DNA of 64,000 nucleotides from Elusimicrobia bacterium GWA2_51_34 (GTDB taxonomy: Bacteria; Elusimicrobiota; Elusimicrobia; Elusimicrobiales; UBA9959), in contig MGTS01000033.1 of the NCBI GenBank assembly GCA_001799565.1, positions 1-64,000 of the forward strand, in the 5' to 3' direction. Every line of letters begins with the position of its first letter. The first letter of the stretch is position 1. Positions 34,038 to 41,999 of this stretch are shown here, in pieces. Both the position numbers and the translations under genes were made by a program. A model generated the notes under the pieces. The model saw nothing but the letters and a program-made list of their open reading frames with translations. It did no database searches and was not told the origin of the DNA.

Positions 34038-35036
34038 TTACTTGTTGAGCAGCATTATGTCAAGGCGCTGCTGGGCAAAAGTATCTTCCAGGCCTTCGGA
34101 GGATATAACATTTTCCCCCGCCATAAGCTCGGTTTTCAAAAAGATACTGACAAGCTCGGCCTGAAACTCCGCAAGGTCCTTGGTTTGCGCGTAGACGTTA
34201 ACTTTTATCGGAATGCCGTAATAGCGCCTTTTAACAAGGTCGGCCGCGGCCACAAGCAGGCTTTCCCCGCCGGGTTTTTCTATATTTCTAAGTGCCTTGT
34301 CCGGCCCGAAAACGACCACGGAATCCAGGCTGATGTTTAAGCTGGGGCCTTTCTGAAAAACTATGGCGGTAAACTTTATAAGCGCGCCGATCACTGTTTT
34401 TGGCGAGCCATATTCATCCACAAACACATAGACGGGCGCGTAGCTGTGTCCCGCCTTCAGCCATTCCCGCTGATCGTTTTCTCCGCTCCAGTTTATTTCT
34501 TCCGGCGGCAGCCCAGTGCCGTAATACTTGTGGAAAATTTTCCCCTCCTCGTCGGTTATGGACAGCGTCCACTGCGTTTCTTTGGCGGTCTTACCGGTGT
34601 ACGCGCGGCTGAAAGACTCCTCAAAAATTTTGCGGGGGTAGAAGGTTATAACCGTCTTATCGCTGAAACCGGTGCGCCATGGCGCTATGACCCTGGAACT
34701 TGAGATCTTTTCGGGGTAATTTCTGGAATAGCTGACAAAATCGCCCGACTCAAAGAGAAACAGATCTTTGTCTGGCTCCAGTGATTTTTTAATGCTCTCA
34801 AAATCGTCGGTTTTAATTTTAAGCGGAGGCCGGCGGGTGCGCATTTCAAAAACCATCCCTGATTTTATAACTATTTCCTGCCCGATAGCGTCATAAGAAG
34901 TAGTTTCCGCGGGTAAAGGCTGCCCGTGCAAAGCCATAGGCGCTAAGCCGTAAGCCATAGTAAATAGCAGATAGCGAATAGCGAAAAGCGAGACGGGAAA
35001 GAGTTTGAAAATAGTTTTATAAATATCGGGTTTCAT
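34038..35036 (-). CDS. Hypothetical secreted protein with repeat-derived signal peptide
   Basis: A 332-residue protein I cannot assign. A signal peptide spans residues 1-39, ending in LAPMALHGQ; the rest is soluble and mostly beta-rich, with no membrane segments. Toward the C-terminus FAQQRLDIMLLNK and the paired segments FQAELVSIFLKTE hint at an OmpA-like or periplasmic domain, but the match is weak. It follows tonB closely in the same direction, so it may be exported in association with the TonB/ExbBD complex. The start follows an AAGGAAATT site. The hydrophobic region (SLFAIRYLLFTMAYG) is encoded by an intergenic-type repeat; the mature part shows no such repeats. Confidence 0.7.
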   Translation of the reverse strand: MKPDIYKTIFKLFPVSLFAIRYLLFTMAYGLAPMALHGQPLPAETTSYDAIGQEIVIKSGMVFEMRTRRPPLKIKTDDFESIKKSLEPDKDLFLFESGDFVSYSRNYPEKISSSRVIAPWRTGFSDKTVITFYPRKIFEESFSRAYTGKTAKETQWTLSITDEEGKIFHKYYGTGLPPEEINWSGENDQREWLKAGHSYAPVYVFVDEYGSPKTVIGALIKFTAIVFQKGPSLNISLDSVVVFGPDKALRNIEKPGGESLLVAAADLVKRRYYGIPIKVNVYAQTKDLAEFQAELVSIFLKTELMAGENVISSEGLEDTFAQQRLDIMLLNK

Positions 35037-35085
35037 AATTTCCTTCTTCAGCCTATGGCTTACGGCCTAAAGCATACGGCTATTG

Positions 35086-36186
35086 TTATTCCGACACAAA
35101 CCTGAATGTTATAACCCCCCACTGTTTTGACTCCGGGCCGTCCAACGGCTCAAATGCCCATTGTTTCACGGCTTCAATGGCCAGTTTGTCCAGGGCGCCG
35201 TAACCGGAACCGCTCTCCACAGTTACACTGTCAAGCACCCTGCCTGAGTTATCAACATAAAATTTAAGCGCCACTACAGCCTCAAGCAGGCCGCGCTCCC
35301 TGGCCCAGGCGGGAAAGGGCGGAACGTAATATTTTAGTATTTTACGCCGTGAAAGAGGGCCGGTCAGTTCCATTTTATTTTTTTCCGCGTCCTCCGCTTT
35401 CAACGCGCCCGGCCGGTTTAACGACAGCGCGGAAGCGGAAAGAACCGGCAGGGCGCGGGAGGGACCGATGGACGCTTCTTTGGCCTGTCTGACTTCCGCC
35501 AGGCGGGCCGGCACGGCGGATATCGGGCTTACGGCCTCTCTGCGCGCTATTATGGCGCCGTCTATACCGTTAAGGGCGCGGGGGGCGGAGTCAAGCGCCC
35601 TGGCCCTGCTTATAGCGATATTAAGCTCCGCCATATCCCGCGGCCTTACCACATTACGGGAGTCCTCGTCAAAATTGAGGTTTTCAGGCAGCTTGGGCGC
35701 TTTTTTTATTCCCACCTCTTCCAGCTCAATTTTTGGAGAAAGCGCAGCCTGACCGCGCTCCGGCGTCATAGCCAGCGCGGCGTCCTTAATAGAGGAAGCT
35801 GCCCGCCTGGAATCAGCCATATCCAATTTCTCCTCCGCTTTCAGCTTGCCCTCCCGTTCCGAAAGTTTCTGGGGAAGATCAAAGTTTTTACGGCGGCTTT
35901 CCGGCGTTTTTATGTCTATGGCGGGTATTTTAGGCATTTCCGGCGCGGCTATCCTGGGGATTTGCGGCAGGGCGAGTTTGAGAAAGTTAAATGTTTTGTT
36001 CCGTTCCGGCACCGCCCGGACGCGGGCGGTTTTTTCCTGCATTATAAGGTCTACATTACTGATAACTATCTTCCTGGTTTCAGGGCGCAAAAGGATGAAA
36101 TTCAGGTATAAAAAAAACAGCAGCCCGTGGAAAGCCACGGAACCGGCCAAGGAAAAAAAAACCAATTTATCAGACCGCGGGTGCAT
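35086..36186 (-). CDS. TonB family energy transducer
   Basis: A 366-residue protein. A single N-terminal membrane helix (LAGSVAFHGLLFFLYLNFIL, residues 14-33) holds the SxxxH-type pattern (SVAFH) by which TonB contacts ExbB/ExbD. A long charged and Ala/Lys/Glu-rich linker (about 50-280) spans the periplasm. The C-terminal TonB domain has FPAWARERGLLEAVVALKF and WAFEPLDGPE. It transmits proton-motive force to outer-membrane receptors. Gene order ExbB-ExbD-ExbD-TonB in the direction of transcription supports one complex. The linker replaces the usual Pro-rich region by Ala/Arg/Glu repeats. An S23 pseudogene lies between it and the ExbD genes. Confidence 0.88.
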   Translation of the reverse strand: MHPRSDKLVFFSLAGSVAFHGLLFFLYLNFILLRPETRKIVISNVDLIMQEKTARVRAVPERNKTFNFLKLALPQIPRIAAPEMPKIPAIDIKTPESRRKNFDLPQKLSEREGKLKAEEKLDMADSRRAASSIKDAALAMTPERGQAALSPKIELEEVGIKKAPKLPENLNFDEDSRNVVRPRDMAELNIAISRARALDSAPRALNGIDGAIIARREAVSPISAVPARLAEVRQAKEASIGPSRALPVLSASALSLNRPGALKAEDAEKNKMELTGPLSRRKILKYYVPPFPAWARERGLLEAVVALKFYVDNSGRVLDSVTVESGSGYGALDKLAIEAVKQWAFEPLDGPESKQWGVITFRFVSE

Positions 36187-36251
36187 AATAAAGCCAGTAA
36201 GTGTAACCGGTATTCAGTAACCGGTATCCGGTGAAACCGTAAAGCATAAGA

Positions 36252-36678
36252 TTACTTTGTGTTGCAAAAACTGCTCGATTTACTCATCATTGAATTCAAC
36301 ATTTTCCCTAATTTTGCGTAATCCTCAAGAATTTGCATTATCTCATCTTTGGTTAAATAGCCGCAATCACAAGAAGTTTCAAGCCAATGTTCCGTTTCCT
36401 GTAATTCACCGTCCGCATCCGTAAATTTGCTGACAAAATGTTTTTCAAGCCTATGGCAGTGCCGTATCAGAGGCTATGCCTAACAAACGGCCATAACCTC
36501 GTTTTGCCCATGACTCAGCTATTTGCGCGCCTATAGACCTGGATGAACGCCTTATCTGGTCAATTAAGGAATATGTTTCTTCTTTTGGAAAGCGTTTGGT
36601 GGATTCATAAATAACCACCGATAACCGCCTCGCCAGTTTATACGCTTCCAAATCCCGAAAATTTTTCACATATTCCAT
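36252..36678 (-). pseudogene. Four-helix-bundle (S23/IVS-type) protein gene broken by a repeat insertion
   Basis: The N-terminal part (MEYVKNFRDLEAYKLAR, DQIRRSSRSIGAQIAESW) is a normal S23/IVS-type four-helix protein. After SWAKRGYG the frame runs into a TAG inside a GGCATAGCC...GCCATAGGC repeat of about 45 bases. The rest of the family sequence (EKHFVSKFTDADGELQ, ETEHWLETSCDCGYLT, LEDYAKLGKMLNSM) continues in another frame to a TAA at 36252-36254. So the insertion both adds a stop and shifts the frame. It lies between tonB and the ExbD genes and is bracketed by GGTTACTGG-type repeats in inverted orientation. Confidence 0.85.
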
Positions 36679-36750
36679 ATTCTTCTCTCAACTGCGGTAT
36701 CCAGCTTTCGGTATCCGGTTGCCGGTTACTGGTTACTGGCTGTTCACCGA

Positions 36751-37173
36751 TTACTGTTTACGCTTTTTTAATTGTTCTGTGGCTATGGTAATGTTTACGG
36801 CGCCGGAATCTTTAGCTTTAGCCATCACATCCGTAAGAATGCCGTAACCGGCATTCTTATCGGCCTTTATAATAACGATTTTAAGATCGCTGGCGCTTAG
36901 CGCCTTATCAATACCTGAAAAAAGATTTTCTTTTGTTTTAAAAACCACTTCATTTACGGAATACTTTTCTCCGTCGGAGATGGAAACTATAATCTTCTCC
37001 TTTTCCTCCCCTTCCTGCGTGCGGGCGACAGGCAAATTAACCTTGAACGCCGGGTCGGAGAGAAGCGGAGCCGTAACCATGAAAATAATAACCAGCACCA
37101 GGCAGACATCCACTAAGGGAGTGATATTGATACTGCTCATTATCTCATCGGTATTATCGGTTTTAAAAGACAT
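36751..37173 (-). CDS. ExbD/TolR family biopolymer transport protein
   Basis: A 140-residue protein with a short cytoplasmic N-terminus ending INITPLVDV, one membrane helix (CLVLVIIFMVTAPLL) with the proton-conducting Asp in PLVD, and a periplasmic domain to the end. This is the standard ExbD/TolR architecture and length. Together with the adjacent ExbD and ExbB homologues it forms a proton channel that energises the TonB protein encoded just downstream. Two ExbD genes in series suggest hetero-oligomers or alternate partners. No repeat intrusions are seen in the coding part. Confidence 0.9.
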   Translation of the reverse strand: MSFKTDNTDEIMSSINITPLVDVCLVLVIIFMVTAPLLSDPAFKVNLPVARTQEGEEKEKIIVSISDGEKYSVNEVVFKTKENLFSGIDKALSASDLKIVIIKADKNAGYGILTDVMAKAKDSGAVNITIATEQLKKRKQ

Positions 37174-37280
37174 AATAAATGCTTGTAGGCTTGTAAGCTA
37201 GTAGGCTAGTAGGCTAGTAGGCTCTGAAAAGCATACCAGCATACCCGCCTACAAGCCTACCAGCAATCTTTCTGGCGCTT
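37174..37280. repeat. Family C repeats (GTAGGCTTGTAAGCTAGTAGG) between exbD genes
   Basis: Tandem GTAGGCTAGTAGGC units followed by the inverse CATACCAGCATACCCGCCTA and CAAGCCTACCAGC. The two halves can pair. Related copies lie at 28080-28150 and 47165-47260. Confidence 0.8.
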
Positions 37281-37685
37281 TTAATTCCTCATTAACGCCA
37301 TTTTAACGGCTCCGGCCTGTTTGGCCTCATCAAGAAGCCCTACCACTTCTCCGACCTTATTGGTTTCATCGGCTTTGATGATAACAAACTTGTCTTTACT
37401 GGCGGACAGGGCGTTTAAAATCGCTCCGCTAAAATGTTCGGCGTCGGTCTGCGCGCCGTTAACGCTCAAAACGCCCGCTTTTGTAAGCTTAACCTGAACG
37501 CTGTCGGAAAGAGACACCTTGCCTATCCGGGCGCTGGCTTTTGACTGCAGAACCTTGATGCCCGCCTGCATGGCGAAAGGAGCGACGGCCATGAAAATAA
37601 TGACCAGCACCAAAGACACATCCACCAGGGGCGTAAGGTTAATTTCGGTAATGGGGTCTTCAGGATTATTTGTTGATACGGACAT
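37281..37685 (-). CDS. ExbD/TolR family biopolymer transport protein (second)
   Basis: About 134 residues from ATG 37685 (MSVSTNNPEDPITEIN), with the ITEINLTPLVDVSLVLVIIF helix and its Asp, then a periplasmic domain. An upstream ATG at 37730 would add 15 residues (MAGAAPLRPMAGTII) read from a repeat and lacks support. The architecture is the same as the neighbouring ExbD but only moderately similar, so this is not a recent duplication. It directly follows exbB and likely forms the same channel complex. The presence of NLTPLVD in both shows that both keep the channel Asp. Confidence 0.88.
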   Translation of the reverse strand: MSVSTNNPEDPITEINLTPLVDVSLVLVIIFMAVAPFAMQAGIKVLQSKASARIGKVSLSDSVQVKLTKAGVLSVNGAQTDAEHFSGAILNALSASKDKFVIIKADETNKVGEVVGLLDEAKQAGAVKMALMRN

Positions 37686-37689
37686 AATT

Positions 37690-37850
37690 ATCGTGCCTGC
37701 CATAGGCCGTAAGGGCGCCGCGCCCGCCATAAGCCATAGGCGGAAAAATCGCCATAAGCTTTAAGCCATACGCCATAGCTGTATCTAAAACTTACGGCCT
37801 ATGGCAATAGCCGTATCTGAACTTACGGCCTATGGCAATCGTTCCGCCTA
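37690..37850. repeat. Family A repeat array between exbB and exbD
   Basis: TGCCATAGGCCGTAAGGGCG, CGCCATAAGCCATAGGCGG, then inverse units CTTACGGCCTATGGCAATAG twice. Inverted halves as at 33925-34037. Confidence 0.8.
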
Positions 37851-38468
37851 ATGTTTTGCCCCGATCATTATTACCAGACGCGCGGAAAAAATTTCCAGTT
37901 CACTCGCCACCACTTTAAGCTTTCGGGTAAAATAGTTGTAGATAATTACGGCAGGTATTGCCACCGCGAGGCCCGCCGCTGTGGCAACCAGCGCTTCAGC
38001 TATTCCGCGCGCAACAACCGTTGGGCCTCCAACTCCTGAAAGCGCCAAATCCTGAAAAGCTTTTATAATGCCTATTACAGTGCCGAAAAGCCCTATAAAG
38101 GGAGCGATATTGCCCATAGTGCCCAGCACACCGAGGTTTTTTTCAAGCGCTAGCCGTTCCTCCTGGCGTTTTGTGGCCAGCAATTCCTCAAGGTCTTTTT
38201 TGGCCATTTCCCTGTGCAGCAGGGCATAATTAAAAAGCCTGGCCAGGGGCGAATCTATTTTGGAAGTGTATTCAAGGGCCTTGTCCACTTTGCCCTCTTT
38301 AAGCATGCCGCTTATGTGCGCCAGAAAATCATCAACTTTTCTCTGGCGGGCTTTGCGAAAAACCCACCAGCGCTCAAAAGCAAAGGTAACAGACAAAAGC
38401 GAGCAAAAAAACAAAATGATCAGCGTAAAACTGCCCCTGAAAATCTCCAGGAAATTAAGACTTGGCAT
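37848..38468 (-). CDS. ExbB/TolQ/MotA-family proton channel protein
   Basis: A 206-residue protein with three membrane helices: residues about 12-32 (FTLIILFFCSLLSVTFAF), then two after a cytoplasmic domain, in GNIAPFIGLFGTVIGIIKAF and AATAAGLAVAIPAVIIYNYF. The PFIGLFGTVIGI motif is the conserved core of ExbB/TolQ. Length is typical for TolQ. It lies upstream of two ExbD genes and TonB in one direction. The long TPR gene precedes it. This points to a Tol- or Ton-type energised outer-membrane system; TonB downstream favours Ton. Confidence 0.9.
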   Translation of the reverse strand: MPSLNFLEIFRGSFTLIILFFCSLLSVTFAFERWWVFRKARQRKVDDFLAHISGMLKEGKVDKALEYTSKIDSPLARLFNYALLHREMAKKDLEELLATKRQEERLALEKNLGVLGTMGNIAPFIGLFGTVIGIIKAFQDLALSGVGGPTVVARGIAEALVATAAGLAVAIPAVIIYNYFTRKLKVVASELEIFSARLVIMIGAKH

Positions 38469-38615
38469 GTTGTTCTCCTTTAGTCAGGGCTACTAAAAAA
38501 AACCAGTAGCCCTATGATTACACAGATTGGGGATAGATTACACAGACAATACTACTATGGAAAATCAATCTCTAATTATCCTTACCACTCACCGTTTACC
38601 GGATACGGATACTGG

Positions 38616-41600
38616 TTACCGGTTACCTTCCGAATTACTATCCGGCCCCATGCCGGGCAATGCGGACACACCGGCGCCGTTGGCGCGAACGGCCCGCGAG
38701 GGGGCGGGCTTTGCCCCCGTTTCCAACAGCACCCTGGCTCTTTCGGCCGCCGCCTTGGCAACTTCAGGAGCGGCGGAGTTTTTAGAGATATCAACGTAGA
38801 CCTTGGCGGCCTCCTGATAATTTTTCTCCCCCTCATAAATTTCACCAAGCTTTACCAGGCCCTGCAGGCGCCAGGGGCTTGAATAGGGTTTTTGCTGCAC
38901 AAGCCGTTCCCAGTAATCTCTGGCCTCGTCGGGCTGTTTATTGTCGTTGTAAAGCTCTCCCATGCGATAAAGGGCTTCAAGCGAATCCTCTTTGCCGGAC
39001 GCCTCGCCATAAATTTCAGTGAGCGTCTTAACTGCGCCGGAAATGTCCCCCCTGCTTTTTTGCAGATTGAAAATTTCCCACAGGGCGCTTAAAGCGTCGT
39101 CTGTTTTACCGGTAAGGTCGTAATACTTACGATAGGTTTCCTCGGACAGATCGTTTGAGCCGATATTTTTGTAGCAGAGCGCCAGGTTAAAAAGCGCGGG
39201 TTTTATATATTCGCTTGAGGGGTAAAGCTCGGCCAGTTTCGCGTAAGCCTTTGCGGCAGGCTCGTAATCTTTAAGATTATAATGCGCGTTGCCAAGGCGA
39301 AAAAGCGCTACGGGATGTTCCTTTGCGTCCTGATAATTAAGGGCAAACCGATCAAAAACTCCGACCGCGTTTGGCATATCGCCTGTCTGGAAATAAGCTT
39401 CCCCCAGGTAGAACTGCGCGTCTTTTATTGAGGGGTGATCTATATAGTCCACGCTGAATTTTTTAAGGTTCTCAACAGAACCAGGATAATCTTTTTTTTC
39501 AAAAAGCCGGCGGCCAAGCCTGAAAAGCGCTTCCCCCGAAGTACGGTCTTTCGGCTCACGCGCCGCCAGAGCGCCGAGCATGGTTTTAAAATCAATATCA
39601 GCGGAGCGGTCAAAAGCGGCCTCCGCAAGGTCAAAGGCGTCCGCCGCCTCGGGCGAACCCGGAAACAGCGAGACCACGATTTTTGCCTGCTCCGCTGTTT
39701 TTGCGTCGTCTTTCTGGTTATAGTAAATCTGGGCAAGACGAAGGTAAGCGAGCGGCAGTTGTTTGCTTGCCGGATACTTTGCGATAATCGCGTTATAGGA
39801 ACCCATGGCGTCGGCGTATTTCTGCGCCCTGAACCACGTATCGGCGCTCTGGAACTCGGCAGTTTCAGTTTCGGGGGCCGCTGGATAATTTTTGGCAAGC
39901 TTAGCCCAGGTTTCAACGGCCTGGGTATAATAGCGCAGGCGGTAAAGGGAAAGACCGCCCTTGTAGAGCGCGGAAGGGGCGTATTCGCTTGAAGGATTAC
40001 CCGAGGCGAAAGCGTCGTAAAGAGCGAACGCCTTTTCAAAATCTTTGGCGTTAAAATAGCTGTCGGCCACCGACAGGGCGTCTACGCCGGAAACAGCCTC
40101 GGCCTCGGGGAAAGCTGACACTGCGGTTCTAAGTTTTTCCCGGGCCTTGGCGGCGGCCTCGCTGTCGTCCGAGAACGCTAAACACCACACCAACCCCTCC
40201 CGGGCGTAAAGGGAGGACACATCGTTCGGATAGATCCTGACCACCGTGTTGTAAATATTTCTGGCGTCGTCAACAAGGTTAAGCGCCATGTAGGCCTCCG
40301 CCACATAAAGCAGACTTAACGCCCGCCATTTGGAGCCGGCCGGCGGCAGATGCTTGAAAATAAACTGGTAGGAGGTAAGTATGCTGTTATAGTTCGCTCT
40401 GGCGTATTCCGTGCGAAGCATCATGAACAGAGCCTGCTCGGCCACCTCGCTTGACGGCGCCAGATCAACGGAGTTCTGAAAATTTTTAAGGGCATCTACC
40501 GGCTTTTTAAGAGCCAGGTTGGCGACTCCCATAAGGTAATACGCGTTTTTGGCAAGCGAATGAGTGGGATAGAGAATAAGGAAACTTTCAAGGCCGTGAA
40601 TAGTCTGCTTATAATCGCCAAGCAGGTACTGACACCACGCAAGCTTATAATAACTTGAAGGCGCAACCGAAGAGGAGGCGTGGTTGGTGGTGACCTTGGT
40701 ATAGGCGAACATCGCGTCCCGGGTCTGCTTGTTTTCCAGGTAAGATTCGGCGATAAAATACTGCGCGTAGGGCGCGAAAAAGTCCCGCGGATTTTTGTCT
40801 ATAATGCTCTGGAAATTAGAGCGGGCGCTCGCATAATCTTTTTTATTAAACTGTGAAGCGCCCACGCGGAAAACCGCGGCGTTCTTCAGCTTTGAGCCGG
40901 GGTATTTTTTAAGAAAGTTATGGTACTTCACTATCGCGCCGTCAAAATCCTTGGCGTAAAAAAAAGAGTCGGCCGTGAGAAATTCAGTTTCCTCTCCGAA
41001 ATCAGAATCAGGCAGGTCCTTGAGAAGCTTTTCAAAGACAGAAGCCGCCATATAGGTTTTCCCCTCGAATAGATAGGCTTTCCCCAGGAAAAATCGCGCT
41101 TGGGGGGTGTCAAGCTGAAGGAACAGCTTCTGGCTCGCCGGATAATTTTTACGGTTCAGCTCAAGTATACCGCTAGCAAACACCACAGCGGGATCTTTGG
41201 TGTAGGGCAGATAGGTTTCTTTAAGATGGAAAAGGATATTTTGCGCGGCCGGGTAGCGGTCCATGGCGATATTTGAGTAAACCAGGCCAAGCAGGCTTTC
41301 CGGAACTATATAGCTTTTAGGATAATCGTCTTCCACTTTGGAAAATTCCTTAACGGCCTTCTCCCAGTTTCCCATGTTATAATACGCCTCTCCGGCGCGG
41401 TAAAGGGCGGAAGCTTCAAGGCCGCTTTTACGGTATTTACCCGAAATATCTCCGTAAGCCTCTATCGCCGAATTAAGCTCGGCGGCGGCAACGGGATTTG
41501 CGCCGGCCATCAGCCTTGCGTCAGAGCCCATTTTTGAAATTTTCTCCTGGCGCAGCAGCGCCAACGCTCTGGAGAGGTGGGCCTCCCCTGTCATAAACCG

Positions 41601-41831
41601 GGCATCCGCGGCCCGCTGGCTTTTAGGATATTTTTTAAGGAATTGCCGGAACGCCTCTATAACGGCGCCGCGGTCGGTGGAAGTCTGGTAAAGCGAAGAA
41701 AGGTTCTGGAAGTCCGCCTCGTCAGCGGTCAGCTGCGAAACGGCAAGCTGGGCGCCCGCGGGAAGAACACAGCAGGCAAACAGGGCAGCCGATATAAGAA
41801 CGGCGCCTTTAACCCGAATCCTGCAGCTCAA
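38616..41831 (-). CDS. Long TPR-repeat exported protein
   Basis: About 1,071 residues, almost entirely tetratricopeptide repeats (more than twenty YxxAxxxF/Y-type helical pairs, e.g. ALYRAGEAYYNMGNWEKAV and AFYNLKDYEPAAKAYAKL-like units). The start is inferred as TTG at 41831 because this gives a clean Sec signal peptide (MSCRIRVKGAVLISAALF ... LPAGA, cleavage before Q) preceded by AAGGAAAA. An upstream ATG at 41999 would instead read a repeat element. It heads the ExbB/ExbD/TonB group, where it may be a periplasmic scaffold like YbgF/CpoB but far larger. The last residues (DSNSEGNR) run into a GGTAACC repeat that provides the stop. Confidence 0.82.
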   Translation of the reverse strand: MSCRIRVKGAVLISAALFACCVLPAGAQLAVSQLTADEADFQNLSSLYQTSTDRGAVIEAFRQFLKKYPKSQRAADARFMTGEAHLSRALALLRQEKISKMGSDARLMAGANPVAAAELNSAIEAYGDISGKYRKSGLEASALYRAGEAYYNMGNWEKAVKEFSKVEDDYPKSYIVPESLLGLVYSNIAMDRYPAAQNILFHLKETYLPYTKDPAVVFASGILELNRKNYPASQKLFLQLDTPQARFFLGKAYLFEGKTYMAASVFEKLLKDLPDSDFGEETEFLTADSFFYAKDFDGAIVKYHNFLKKYPGSKLKNAAVFRVGASQFNKKDYASARSNFQSIIDKNPRDFFAPYAQYFIAESYLENKQTRDAMFAYTKVTTNHASSSVAPSSYYKLAWCQYLLGDYKQTIHGLESFLILYPTHSLAKNAYYLMGVANLALKKPVDALKNFQNSVDLAPSSEVAEQALFMMLRTEYARANYNSILTSYQFIFKHLPPAGSKWRALSLLYVAEAYMALNLVDDARNIYNTVVRIYPNDVSSLYAREGLVWCLAFSDDSEAAAKAREKLRTAVSAFPEAEAVSGVDALSVADSYFNAKDFEKAFALYDAFASGNPSSEYAPSALYKGGLSLYRLRYYTQAVETWAKLAKNYPAAPETETAEFQSADTWFRAQKYADAMGSYNAIIAKYPASKQLPLAYLRLAQIYYNQKDDAKTAEQAKIVVSLFPGSPEAADAFDLAEAAFDRSADIDFKTMLGALAAREPKDRTSGEALFRLGRRLFEKKDYPGSVENLKKFSVDYIDHPSIKDAQFYLGEAYFQTGDMPNAVGVFDRFALNYQDAKEHPVALFRLGNAHYNLKDYEPAAKAYAKLAELYPSSEYIKPALFNLALCYKNIGSNDLSEETYRKYYDLTGKTDDALSALWEIFNLQKSRGDISGAVKTLTEIYGEASGKEDSLEALYRMGELYNDNKQPDEARDYWERLVQQKPYSSPWRLQGLVKLGEIYEGEKNYQEAAKVYVDISKNSAAPEVAKAAAERARVLLETGAKPAPSRAVRANGAGVSALPGMGPDSNSEGNR

Positions 41832-41999
41832 GATGGTTTTCCTTAAGAAACTCAGGGAACAGGGATATTGCAGGATTCCCCGCTCAGCGGGTCGCGAATT
41901 AAGCGCAACCGCGTAGAATTCGCTGTCGGGTGTAACCCGCGCATCCGCCTTAGGCGGATGCGCCGGGAAGCCTTCACTTGAAGGATTCAGGTTAAACAT
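41811..41999. repeat. MITE-like element with TTTAACCCGAATCCTGCA ends, copy 2
   Basis: Runs from TTTAACCCGAATCCTGCAGC to GAAGGATTCAGGTTAAAC. The left 95 bases match, in inverse orientation, the element at 21232-21330. The right part contains GCATCCGCCTTAGGCGGATG, a perfect small hairpin. The TTG start codon, ribosome site and first residues of the long TPR gene lie inside this element. It overlaps the last bases of thrS. Confidence 0.78.
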
